Source: Verrucomicrobia bacterium TMED44 (lineage in GTDB: Bacteria; Verrucomicrobiota; Verrucomicrobiia; Opitutales; Seribacteraceae). Taken from it: a stretch of DNA of 7,453 nucleotides. Location of the stretch: assembly GCA_002168015.1 (NCBI GenBank), contig NHCX01000111.1:15172-22624 (forward strand), read 5' to 3'. This document shows, piece by piece, positions 1-6,269 of the stretch; position 1 is the stretch's first letter; each line of letters starts with the position of its first letter. The notes beneath the pieces were generated by a model. The model was given only the letters and a program-made list of their open reading frames with translations. It had not been told where the DNA came from and did no database searches. Both the position numbers and the translations under genes were made by a program.

Positions 1-32
1 ACCGACGAGATCACAATTCATTTCAACTATAG

Positions 33-788
33 ATGAACCCCTCAGACGAATCATCCATACCATTGGATAAGAACTGTCAAATTCTTGATTACCATCCAAG
101 TGGATTAATTGCATTTGAAAAAGCTCCCGGTGTACTGAGCCATCCAAATCAAAAAACTGCTAAAAATGTGCGCACCCTATTGCGTGCCACATACAGAAAG
201 GAAGATGAATGCTTTGAGTGGAAGAATAGCAGTGGTGAAGTAAAAAGGTTGTACCTTTGCCACAGATTAGATTCTCCCACTTCTGGAATAATTATTGGTG
301 CGACTGAAATGAGTGTTGCGGAGAAAATAAAAGAAAAGTTTGAAAGGAGAGAAGTTAAAAAAACCTATCTCGCCATCACACATCACAACCCGAGGCTCAG
401 GGAGGGTATTTGGAGGGACAATCTTATTGAAAAAAGAAAAGATGGGAATTTAAGAGTAGTCAGAGGTAACGGTCCGGAATGTCTTGTTAAGGTTAAAATT
501 ATTCGAAAACAATTTACACGAAATCAGCTACAGCTGATTGAAATGAAGCCATTGACCGGTAGAACCCATCAGTTGCGGGTTCAGTGCATGCTAAGAAAAG
601 TCCCTATACTTGGAGACAAGACTTATGGAGATTTTTCACTGAACCGCAGGATCCAAAAACTGACTAAGCTAGATCGTTTGTGCTTACATGCCTCTGAAAT
701 AAAATTCTCATTCGTTCATCAAAATTCAGAAGTGAGCTTTACTTGTGAGTCTCCACTCCCCAGACTGTTGGGTAAGATTCTTACCTGA
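33..788 (+). CDS. RluA-family RNA pseudouridine synthase (no S4 domain)
   Basis: Cytoplasmic enzyme that isomerises specific uridines in RNA to pseudouridine. The 251-residue protein carries the RluA family landmarks in order: the opening strand 'GLIAFEKAPGVLSHP' (about residues 24-38), the catalytic motif HRLDSPTSG (77-85) with D80 as the expected catalytic aspartate, KKTYLAI (109-115), LTGRTHQLRVQ (174-184), PILGDKTYGD (191-200) and the late LCLHASEIKF (216-225). No N-terminal S4 RNA-binding domain is present: the catalytic fold begins within about 20 residues of the start, as in the shorter TruC/RluA-like members. The ATG at 33 leaves room for the complete fold, although no clear Shine-Dalgarno precedes it. 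Only 32 bases upstream are visible, so the promoter and any upstream partner are unknown. The target (23S rRNA or tRNA, and which uridine) cannot be read from the sequence. The family call is very secure; the subfamily is not. Confidence 0.95.
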   Translation: MNPSDESSIPLDKNCQILDYHPSGLIAFEKAPGVLSHPNQKTAKNVRTLLRATYRKEDECFEWKNSSGEVKRLYLCHRLDSPTSGIIIGATEMSVAEKIKEKFERREVKKTYLAITHHNPRLREGIWRDNLIEKRKDGNLRVVRGNGPECLVKVKIIRKQFTRNQLQLIEMKPLTGRTHQLRVQCMLRKVPILGDKTYGDFSLNRRIQKLTKLDRLCLHASEIKFSFVHQNSEVSFTCESPLPRLLGKILT

Positions 789-798
789 CAGGTATCTC

Positions 799-1794
799 CT
801 ACAAATCTAAGTTAGCCGATGCAATAAACATGTGGCTCTTTATGCGATCGTAGGCATCTTCAGCTGCCGAAAGAAAATACTTATAATCTATAGAAATGCT
901 CATGTTTTCACGAATCCTGTAGCCGATGCCTAAACCGAAATCATAAATAAAACTTTCTCCAGAATAGTCGCCTCCTCCTTCGATAGAAGTGAAACCAACG
1001 CCCATGCCCAAACCAGTCCTGATATCAAAGAGTTCACCTATTTCTTTTTCTAAAATCAAACGGGTCGATAATCCATGCGAGCTGATTTCATAATTTTGCC
1101 CAGCAGCGGTCGATGAAGCGTCAAATCCTAGCAAAGAATAGTCTGCTTCCCACTTGATAGTACCAAAATCCTTCCCGAATTTCAGTCCTAGCACATAGCC
1201 ACTATCTGATTCGTATGGAATTTTCCCAAGATTAATGTCTCGGACAGCACCATCATCCGGAAAAGCAAAACCTAAAAGTGGTCCGAAATAATAACCTTCA
1301 TGACGAGCCAAGGTAATGGTATCACCAGCATTATCTTCGCCTGATTGCACTACAGACTGCCCGGATTTAATCTCGTCACCACGATTGCTCAACTCAAGCC
1401 CCTTGGCATCATCAACATCTTTATCCCCATCAGACTCTTGGGGTGCCAAGCGACCTTCAGAAATTTGCCCCTCATCGCCGGTTTGTTCCTTTGGGATTGG
1501 AGGTTTAACCTCATAATACTCAGGAACTGGTAGATATGGTGCTGGTGGAACCGGCGGTGCAATCGTATCAATTTTATCTACAGGAGCAGATCGCTTCCTT
1601 GGTAAATCAAAATTAGTAGGTGCTAAATCAGTTTGAGAAAGAAGTTCCGCGATTTGTTTTTCATGGGTGATTGACCGTGACTTGAGTGCAGAAATTTTTG
1701 CAGAAAATGCATATCGATCACTCGTAGATGCCTGCCCAAAGCAGAATACAGAAAAGGTAAAGTAAGGAAGTAACCACAAAACAAAGAATTTCAT
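799..1794 (-). CDS. Exported protein with Pro-rich/acidic linker and C-terminal outer-membrane beta-barrel
   Basis: Probable outer-membrane protein of 331 residues, function unknown. Residues 1-22 form a signal peptide (MKFF, hydrophobic core, likely cleavage after CFGQA). A short, probably helical stretch follows (about 25-55), then a proline-rich segment (about 80-101, with PPVPPAPYLPVP) and an acidic low-complexity linker (about 103-160). From about residue 165 to the end, alternating hydrophobic/aromatic strands separated by Gly/Asp turns (GYYFGPLLGF, GYVLGLKFG, IKWEADYSLLGF, FIYDFGLGIGYRI, SISIDYKYFL, MFIASANLDL) look like an 8-strand barrel of the OmpA-N/OMP_b-brl type. I chose the ATG at 1794 over an in-frame TTG at 1827, because it puts the positive residue and hydrophobic core right at the N-terminus and the TTG has no ribosome site. 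The gene lies just after an intrinsic terminator, so it probably has its own promoter in the AT-rich 1795-1850 stretch, but I see no convincing -35/-10 pair. It converges on the pseudouridine synthase with a 10-base gap. Confidence 0.82.
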   Translation of the reverse strand: MKFFVLWLLPYFTFSVFCFGQASTSDRYAFSAKISALKSRSITHEKQIAELLSQTDLAPTNFDLPRKRSAPVDKIDTIAPPVPPAPYLPVPEYYEVKPPIPKEQTGDEGQISEGRLAPQESDGDKDVDDAKGLELSNRGDEIKSGQSVVQSGEDNAGDTITLARHEGYYFGPLLGFAFPDDGAVRDINLGKIPYESDSGYVLGLKFGKDFGTIKWEADYSLLGFDASSTAAGQNYEISSHGLSTRLILEKEIGELFDIRTGLGMGVGFTSIEGGGDYSGESFIYDFGLGIGYRIRENMSISIDYKYFLSAAEDAYDRIKSHMFIASANLDL

Positions 1795-1850
1795 ATATAA
1801 ATAAATACTTTCTAATTTTTTCCCCAAAAAGAAAAGTAAGAAATCAAAAT

Positions 1851-1893
1851 AAAAAAAGCGCCGGGCGGTAGATTGGCGGGAACCGCCCGGCGC
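1851..1893 (-). terminator. Strong rho-independent terminator of the beta-propeller gene
   Basis: A perfect 12-bp inverted repeat, GCGCCGGGCGGT (1858-1869) and ACCGCCCGGCGC (1882-1893), encloses a 12-base loop. On the minus strand the hairpin is followed at once by seven T and then ATTTTG (1851-1857 and on), the classic intrinsic terminator form. The plus strand has no T tract after the hairpin, so it acts in one direction. It sits 46 bases past the stop codon of the beta-propeller gene and upstream of the outer-membrane protein gene, separating their transcripts. The stem is almost pure G+C in an otherwise AT-rich interval. Confidence 0.93.
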
Positions 1894-1939
1894 GGGTGTG
1901 GTGGATGGGAAATAAAGTTATTAACAATGAAGCTTTTTT

Positions 1940-3287
1940 TTACTCAATGCAATATAAATTTTCGTTGGTTCTAATATACAAATTTGCTCCCGAGATAGCG
2001 ATGGAAGATCTTGTATTATCATCATACGCACCTCCCAACTCTGCTTGATTTAAAATCTTACCAGATTCTGCAGAAACAACCAGTACCATCCCATTATGAT
2101 TCATTGTATAAATCTTGCCATCTCCAGCAGTGGGTGACCCTCGCCATTTATACTTGCCGGGCAAATCTAGGGTCCATTCAGCCAAGCCTGTCTCAGGATT
2201 CACTTGGGATAATTTTTTTCTCAAATCACTAAGAATATAAAATTTCTTCCTGTAAAATAATGGTGTCGGCACATCAGAAGTAAGAGACGAGTCTTCAGAA
2301 GTCTCCCAACGAAGCCCGTTGGTCCCAGTATTTTTTCCCTGCAGATCAAGCTTTATCGCAAAAATAGGTGCACGCTTTGGAGCACAGACCAACCCCACCC
2401 CCCCCACCAACAACTGGAGATGGAACGAGTCTCCACCATTGCTGCTTGTTACCAGGGTTCCATGTTCCCCAACGCCAGATTTCCTGACCTGAATCTGGAT
2501 CATGGGCGGTCAGCACATCTCCGCCTGCCACCAATAATTGATTATTGAAAGGAATGATTGTACCGAAAGACTCGAGAGACTCCTTTTGCGCATCCGATTC
2601 ACGGATGTGCTTCCATATCGTTTTCCCATTCTTTGGATTCATGCATAGAATAAAAGATTCCGCCTGTTCGACCCCTCTTCCATGAACTGGTTCATCTCTT
2701 TGTAGTATGGGTAGGTATAATCGTCCGCCAAAAAAAGTGGGGGATGCTGAAAAAGTCCATTGAAAACAAAAGTCACCATAATCTGACTGTAAGTTCCTTC
2801 GCCATTTTTCATTTCCATCGAAATCATAGGCAATCAAATCACCGTTTCCGAAAAAAAAGAAAACCGTATCCTCCCCTATGACGGGAGATGGACTTGCATA
2901 ATTAGATCTGTCATGGAGCATGTAATCAAATCCGTCCTTCTGCCCAGGTCTATATCCACTCCCTGCGTTCTTCCTCCATAAAATTCGACCATTCGATGAA
3001 TCTAAGCACATCGCAATCAATTCACCTTGCCCTTTTGATTTTTTAGACGAATCAACCAGTATTGATGGCATAAATACGCGACTCCCATGAATGATTGGAG
3101 TCGCGGCTGAAGGCCCTGGCATACCCGACTTCCACTTAACCCCCTTGGACTGGTCGAAGTCTTGCGGTAAAGCGGCGGTCGTACTGGAAGAACCGTCAAA
3201 ATTTGCACCTCTCCAGTTTGGCCATGACCCAAGTAAGAAGAGAGGAAATAAAGAAAGAATTAAAGAATTCTGTATTATTGATTTCAT
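1940..3287 (-). pseudogene. PQQ-like (BamB-like) beta-propeller protein, frameshifted at a G8 tract
   Basis: Two overlapping reading frames together encode one exported PQQ-like beta-propeller protein. The first runs from ATG 3287 to a stop at 2346 (313 residues). Its signal peptide (about 1-21) is followed by WPNWRG, typical of the Verrucomicrobia/Planctomycetes members, and by propeller blades ending in W-x-x motifs: NGRILWRKN (99-107), DGNEKWRRN (157-165), NGKTIWKH (220-227) and SGQEIWRWG (266-274). The second frame supplies the rest from about 2397 down to the TAA at 1940 (APKRAPIFAIKL, TGLAEWTLDL, SGKILNQAEL, ending NLYCIE). The frames join at eight G (2398-2405). Removing one G restores a single 448-residue protein reading VVGGGVGLVCAPKRAP; 1348 bases minus 1 is exactly 449 codons. 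The start at 3287 is preferred over a TTG at 3305, but neither has a clear ribosome site. The N-terminus of the shorter frame upstream of 2405 is an out-of-frame shadow. No enzymatic residues are evident, so binding or scaffold roles are possible. A sequencing error, a true mutation and slippage are all open. Confidence 0.85.
2398..2405 (-). repeat. G8 homopolymer at the frameshift site
   Basis: Eight consecutive C on the plus strand (G8 in the coding sense), flanked by further C runs (CCCCA before, ACC after). This is the exact point where the reading frame of the beta-propeller gene changes. G7 would give the intact gene and G8 gives the split one. Runs of this length are prone to polymerase slippage in cells and to indel errors in sequencing. 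Confidence 0.85.
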
Positions 3288-3416
3288 ATTACATTTTGTA
3301 GGCAATCAAAACTGAACGATCGAGGAAAAAGGGACAGAAACTAAAAATTATCTAAGGAATAGGACCTTTCGAAATAAGTATTTCTCATGAAAAAAAGTTT
3401 AAATAGGGATGCGTGC

Positions 3417-3656
3417 TTAAATTTTCTTTTCTATATCATCTTCCAGTTGCACATCCTCGATCCATTCAACAACTCTTTCTAATCTGTCTTCACCAGTGTT
3501 CGCACTCCTGTCTTCTTTAAGATTAAATTCTTCCTGAAAATCGTTATCAATTTCCTGCATGAGTTTTTCCTCGTCTCTTATTCTCGTTATTCGCCTAGTA
3601 TGCCATGAAATACATAGAGTGATTATGGCAAGGATGCTTATGAGGAAAAATTCCAA
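3417..3656 (-). CDS. Small single-pass membrane protein at the end of the MCE operon, unknown family
   Basis: A 79-residue protein I do not recognise. Residues 2-18 (FFLISILAIITLCISW) form one hydrophobic membrane segment. A basic stretch (HTRRITRIR, 19-27) follows, predicting that the tail stays in the cytoplasm. The rest is strongly acidic and probably helical, rich in Glu/Asp with heptad-like hydrophobics (LERVVEWIEDVQLEDDIEKK). The reading frame is closed upstream by a TAA at 3660-3662, so only TTG (3656) or the ATT before it can start it; no ATG occurs before residue 33. No Shine-Dalgarno is visible. The start lies 7 bases after the stop of the PqiC-type gene, so translation is probably coupled to it. 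Position suggests an accessory or stabilising subunit of the transporter, but that is inference. The clean membrane-plus-charged-tail pattern favours a real gene; the odd start lowers confidence. Confidence 0.55.
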   Translation of the reverse strand: MEFFLISILAIITLCISWHTRRITRIRDEEKLMQEIDNDFQEEFNLKEDRSANTGEDRLERVVEWIEDVQLEDDIEKKI

Positions 3657-3663
3657 AATTTAC

Positions 3664-4530
3664 TTACTGTAATGATGAAAAAATGATCCCTGAGGGAGTG
3701 TAATCAACAGTGATTCCTAAATTATCCCTAACTTGATTAATCACTTCGTATAAAGATTTGTTTTGGGAATGTAACGAAATGAGCGGAAGTTGATGATTAG
3801 TTAGATTGTTTCCCATAGAAATTTTAATTGTATTTTCTTGTTTTGAATGATTAGCCAGAATTTCATTCAAAAGCTTAGTCACCTGAACTAAAGTTGAGTC
3901 TTCCCAGATCACCTCACCTGCGTCAATTCGCAAAGCAAGGCTCATCGGTAAGGAATAAATCGTCTTCGCAATTTGAAAAGATGCGGAAGAAAGTGCGAAA
4001 GTGAGTGCGTCAATTTCATCCGAAATATTTCTTCCTTTAATAGAAATAGATTTATAAAATTGAACTTGTCTGACGATTCTATTTCGGTGAAAAATTTCTA
4101 TGATTGCAGAGAGCTTGACCTGTTCATTCTCTGCTTTTTCAAATCTTTGTACAGAGACTGCTACTTCGTAATGGCACCCTGCCTTCAGACGCTGTGGGTA
4201 AGAAGAGTAATCGAGAGTGTTTAGAATACTGGACAGGTTCAATCCAATAACTCTTGAGATACCTTCACCTAGGGGTTCACCCCACCGATGATTTTCGAGA
4301 TATTTAATTGAGGAATTCCCCGGTCTGTTGACGAGACGATTATCATCTAAATAAGGAGGCACATTTACTTCCCTTACATGAAAAGACACGGCAGGCATTG
4401 CAAGAGTCTGATTTTCGTCTGATAAGGTCTTCGTTAATAAATGATACTGAGGTTCCACATGATTGGATTCAGGGATAACGCAACTGCAAGCATAGAAGAT
4501 GATGAACAAAGCAATAACCGGAATTTTCAT
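3664..4530 (-). CDS. PqiC-type lipoprotein of an MCE transporter with a C-terminal STN/secretin-N-like domain
   Basis: Probable periplasmic, outer-membrane-anchored lipoprotein of 288 residues. A short signal (MKIPVIALFIIFYAC) ends in a lipobox-like site at C15 or C17; the -3 residue is not the usual Leu, so the acylated Cys is uncertain. Residues about 28-190 match the ABC-transport auxiliary lipoprotein (PqiC, formerly DUF330) pattern: PQYHLL, then VREVNVPPYLDDNRLVNRPG (52-71), the HRWGEPLGEGISRVIGLNLS block (81-100), and the strands YEVAVSVQRFE (121-131) and VKLSAIIEIF (138-147). Usual members stop near 190-200 residues. Here about 85 more follow (203-288), with the pattern 'IWEDSTLVQVTKLLNEI...IKISM...LPLISLHSQNKSLYEVINQV...LGITVDYTPSGIIFSS', resembling STN/secretin N-terminal modules. 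In E. coli PqiC forms a ring at the outer membrane and docks with PqiB; a similar role with the adjacent MCE protein is expected. The PqiC call is firm; the extra-domain call rests on pattern only. Confidence 0.85.
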   Translation of the reverse strand: MKIPVIALFIIFYACSCVIPESNHVEPQYHLLTKTLSDENQTLAMPAVSFHVREVNVPPYLDDNRLVNRPGNSSIKYLENHRWGEPLGEGISRVIGLNLSSILNTLDYSSYPQRLKAGCHYEVAVSVQRFEKAENEQVKLSAIIEIFHRNRIVRQVQFYKSISIKGRNISDEIDALTFALSSASFQIAKTIYSLPMSLALRIDAGEVIWEDSTLVQVTKLLNEILANHSKQENTIKISMGNNLTNHQLPLISLHSQNKSLYEVINQVRDNLGITVDYTPSGIIFSSLQ

Positions 4531-4532
4531 AA

Positions 4533-5447
4533 TTACTCCTTAGAACTGGTGGGTTTCCCGATAAGAAAGGCTTGAGGGTTGCGCTCAAGAAGATCAGCAA
4601 GTCTCTTTAGCGATTTAGACATCAGACTCACATCTCTTAGCGTGTCGGAAAACTGAAAGCGAATATCCGAATCAGGTTGCACCATCAAGTTGACTGCTTT
4701 CGATAATTTAGAAATGTCATTCAAGGTAAGTTTAGCCTGGACAGAACTTTCGATTAAACTTGGCCCCAAAGATGAGTAATTCTGAGTAAAAACATTTAAG
4801 AAATCACGAAGTGCCTGGTTCGATTTAGCAAAATCAGCCTGCAGAGTAGGAAGATCGATTTCATTTAGCCTTTTCGTAGCAACATCTAGAAGTAAACTTA
4901 TCTGGGTGCTCATCTTTTCGAAATTAATTTTCTCACTCAATTCTGCGAAAATTGAATCTCTCGTACGAAGTTCCTGATAGCCATAAGCTTCGTTAACTTC
5001 TCCAGGTATTTCACCATCCTTACCATTATCTGTGGTAAGATTAATGTATAGAATTCCAGTTACAAAACTCTCTTGAATCAATTGACCGACCAAGGTTTTA
5101 ACGATTTCCTGCTTAAATTTTCCATCTTCGTCAAAAATTTCATTCCCGGTATCAACCATATGTCGATGAACCAACTTACGATTGATCTCAACGAGAACTG
5201 GTACCGGTGCATCTTCAATGGCATCCCCCAAAAAGAAACGCTCTACTCTTCCAATTCGCACCCCATTCAAAGTAACTTTCCCGCCTTCGTACAAACCATA
5301 CATGTTTTCATGAAATACGAGAACAAATCTCTCGTTTTGATTGCGAAAAGAGGAGAAGCCTCCCGTGAATACGGTGAAACCTAAGAGGAGAATAATGGCT
5401 CCAAGTACGAAAATTCCAACTAAAAATCTATTACCGTTTTTTTTCAA
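4533..5447 (-). CDS. mlaD: MlaD-like MCE-domain protein with long helical C-terminus
   Basis: Substrate-conducting periplasmic component of an MCE lipid transporter. Residues 7-29 form one N-terminal membrane anchor (FLVGIFVLGAIILLLGFTVF). Residues about 38-142 are a single MCE domain, with the typical VLVFHENMYGLYEGGKVTLNGVRIGRVER (43-70) and closing FVTGILYINLTT (128-139). The remaining ~160 residues are mostly helical (RDSIFAELSEKINFEKMSTQ onward) and end with LLERNPQAFLIGKP (286-299), a motif common in PqiB/MCE tails. At 304 residues it is much longer than E. coli MlaD (about 183), the extra being the helical tail, which could build a tube or needle across the periplasm. The start is TTG at 5447; GGTGA nine bases before it could serve as ribosome site. 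An ATG at 5463 lies in another frame that would join if a run of eight A were seven. The gene follows the ATPase gene after 48 bases. Confidence 0.92.
   Translation of the reverse strand: MKKNGNRFLVGIFVLGAIILLLGFTVFTGGFSSFRNQNERFVLVFHENMYGLYEGGKVTLNGVRIGRVERFFLGDAIEDAPVPVLVEINRKLVHRHMVDTGNEIFDEDGKFKQEIVKTLVGQLIQESFVTGILYINLTTDNGKDGEIPGEVNEAYGYQELRTRDSIFAELSEKINFEKMSTQISLLLDVATKRLNEIDLPTLQADFAKSNQALRDFLNVFTQNYSSLGPSLIESSVQAKLTLNDISKLSKAVNLMVQPDSDIRFQFSDTLRDVSLMSKSLKRLADLLERNPQAFLIGKPTSSKE
4536..4541 (-). promoter_or_regulatory. Shine-Dalgarno AAGGAG for the PqiC-type gene
   Basis: The minus strand reads AAGGAG, five bases, then ATG (4530). The site overlaps the stop codon of the MCE gene (GAGTAA), so ribosomes ending the MCE protein would uncover it, giving coupled synthesis. 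It is the only strong Shine-Dalgarno in the window, and it fixes the start of the lipoprotein at 4530. Confidence 0.85.
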
Positions 5448-5495
5448 AATATGTATTCACCATGAAGATATAAATCAAATCAATCAATGCTGATT

Positions 5496-6269
5496 TCAAG
5501 AGCTTGATGAATCATTCCTAGTCAGAAAGTCAATAACTTGAGGAAACTTACTTCCATTCAATAAGCCTTTTGGCTTTCCCTGTTCGAGTAGCGACTTGGA
5601 TTGTGCATCCAGGAAAATGGCATCATCCGCAATTTCAAAAATACTTGCCAATTCATGAGTCACCACAACAAAAGTTATTCCAAGACTCTCTTTTAACTCC
5701 GTAATTAAGTCATCTAATCTCCTTGAGGTAATAGGGTCAAGTCCGGCAGAAGGTTCATCGAAAAAAAGTATTTTGGGATCCAAGGCCATCGCCCGTGCCA
5801 AGCCTGCCCTTTTTTTCATTCCACCACTCAATTCAGACGGGTAAAAATCCTCAAACCCAGACAAGCCCACCAAGCTCAACTTGTATCGGACTAAGTCTTC
5901 CACCTCTGTCTCATCCAAATCCGTGTAAATCTCCAAAGGAAGGGACACATTTTCTTTAATCGACATAGAACTCCACAATGCTCCTCCTTGAAATAAAACC
6001 CCCAAATCGCGGAGAATATCTGCCCTTAGCTCATCATCGCCCCAAAGGTGCTTCTTATTGATCTGAACATCACCTAGAATCGGAGGCAAGAGCCCAACCA
6101 AGGATTTCAGCAAGGTACTTTTCCCACAACCACTACCCCCCATGATCACTAGACAGGAACCTTGCTGGACTTCAAAAGTCAGGTTTTGCAAAACCAAATG
6201 ATCACCATAGGCCAGTTTTAATCCCTCCACTTGAATCACTGGGTTGGAATAATTAGGTAATGCGGTCAT
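5496..6269 (-). CDS. mlaF: MlaF-type ABC transporter ATP-binding protein
   Basis: Cytoplasmic ATPase (257 residues) that powers the MCE lipid transporter. All ABC landmarks are intact: Walker A GGSGCGKST (44-52), Q-loop Q94 in LFQGGALWSSM, signature LSGGM (147-151) in the MlaF-like ELSGGMKKRAGLARAMALDP, Walker B ILFFDEP (167-173) with catalytic E172, D-loop SAGLDP (174-179) and switch histidine H205 in VVVTHEL. The LFQ-GALW-S motif and the KKR after the signature are typical of the MlaF/Ttg2A group. The C-terminus (GKPKGLL...PQVIDFLTR) is the short MlaF-type tail. The start ATG at 6269 overlaps the permease stop by four bases (ATGA), so translation is probably coupled; no separate Shine-Dalgarno is needed or seen. 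No residue expected for activity is missing. Confidence 0.97.
   Translation of the reverse strand: MTALPNYSNPVIQVEGLKLAYGDHLVLQNLTFEVQQGSCLVIMGGSGCGKSTLLKSLVGLLPPILGDVQINKKHLWGDDELRADILRDLGVLFQGGALWSSMSIKENVSLPLEIYTDLDETEVEDLVRYKLSLVGLSGFEDFYPSELSGGMKKRAGLARAMALDPKILFFDEPSAGLDPITSRRLDDLITELKESLGITFVVVTHELASIFEIADDAIFLDAQSKSLLEQGKPKGLLNGSKFPQVIDFLTRNDSSSS

Noticed and set aside
771..793. Inverted repeats GGTAAG/CTTACC (771-785) and ACCTG/CAGGT (783-793) at the end of the pseudouridine synthase gene, as a possible terminator between the convergent genes.
   Set aside because: The stems are 5-6 bp with tiny loops, lie mostly within coding sequence, and have no T tract on either strand. Too weak to call.
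1795..1827. TTG start at 1827 for the outer-membrane protein, adding 11 residues.
   Set aside because: It would push the signal peptide core away from the N-terminus and has no Shine-Dalgarno. The ATG at 1794 gives a normal signal peptide.
2011..2232. Plus-strand frames within the beta-propeller gene and other minus-strand genes (also near 1316-1533, 3091-3315, 3973-4224, 5073-5384, 7020-7241).
   Set aside because: They lie antisense inside well-supported genes, have low-complexity or composition-driven sequence with no recognisable domains, and lack ribosome sites.
2851..2858. A8 run in the beta-propeller gene as a second frameshift site.
   Set aside because: The frame reads through it correctly as VFFFFGNGDL, a sequence expected for this family, so nothing is disrupted.
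3371..3384. Palindrome GAAATAAGTATTTC in the gap between the small membrane protein and the beta-propeller gene, as a possible operator or terminator.
   Set aside because: It is a short AT-rich 14-base palindrome with a 2-base centre, expected by chance in such sequence, and not followed by a clear T tract. The rest of 3288-3416 shows no convincing promoter either.
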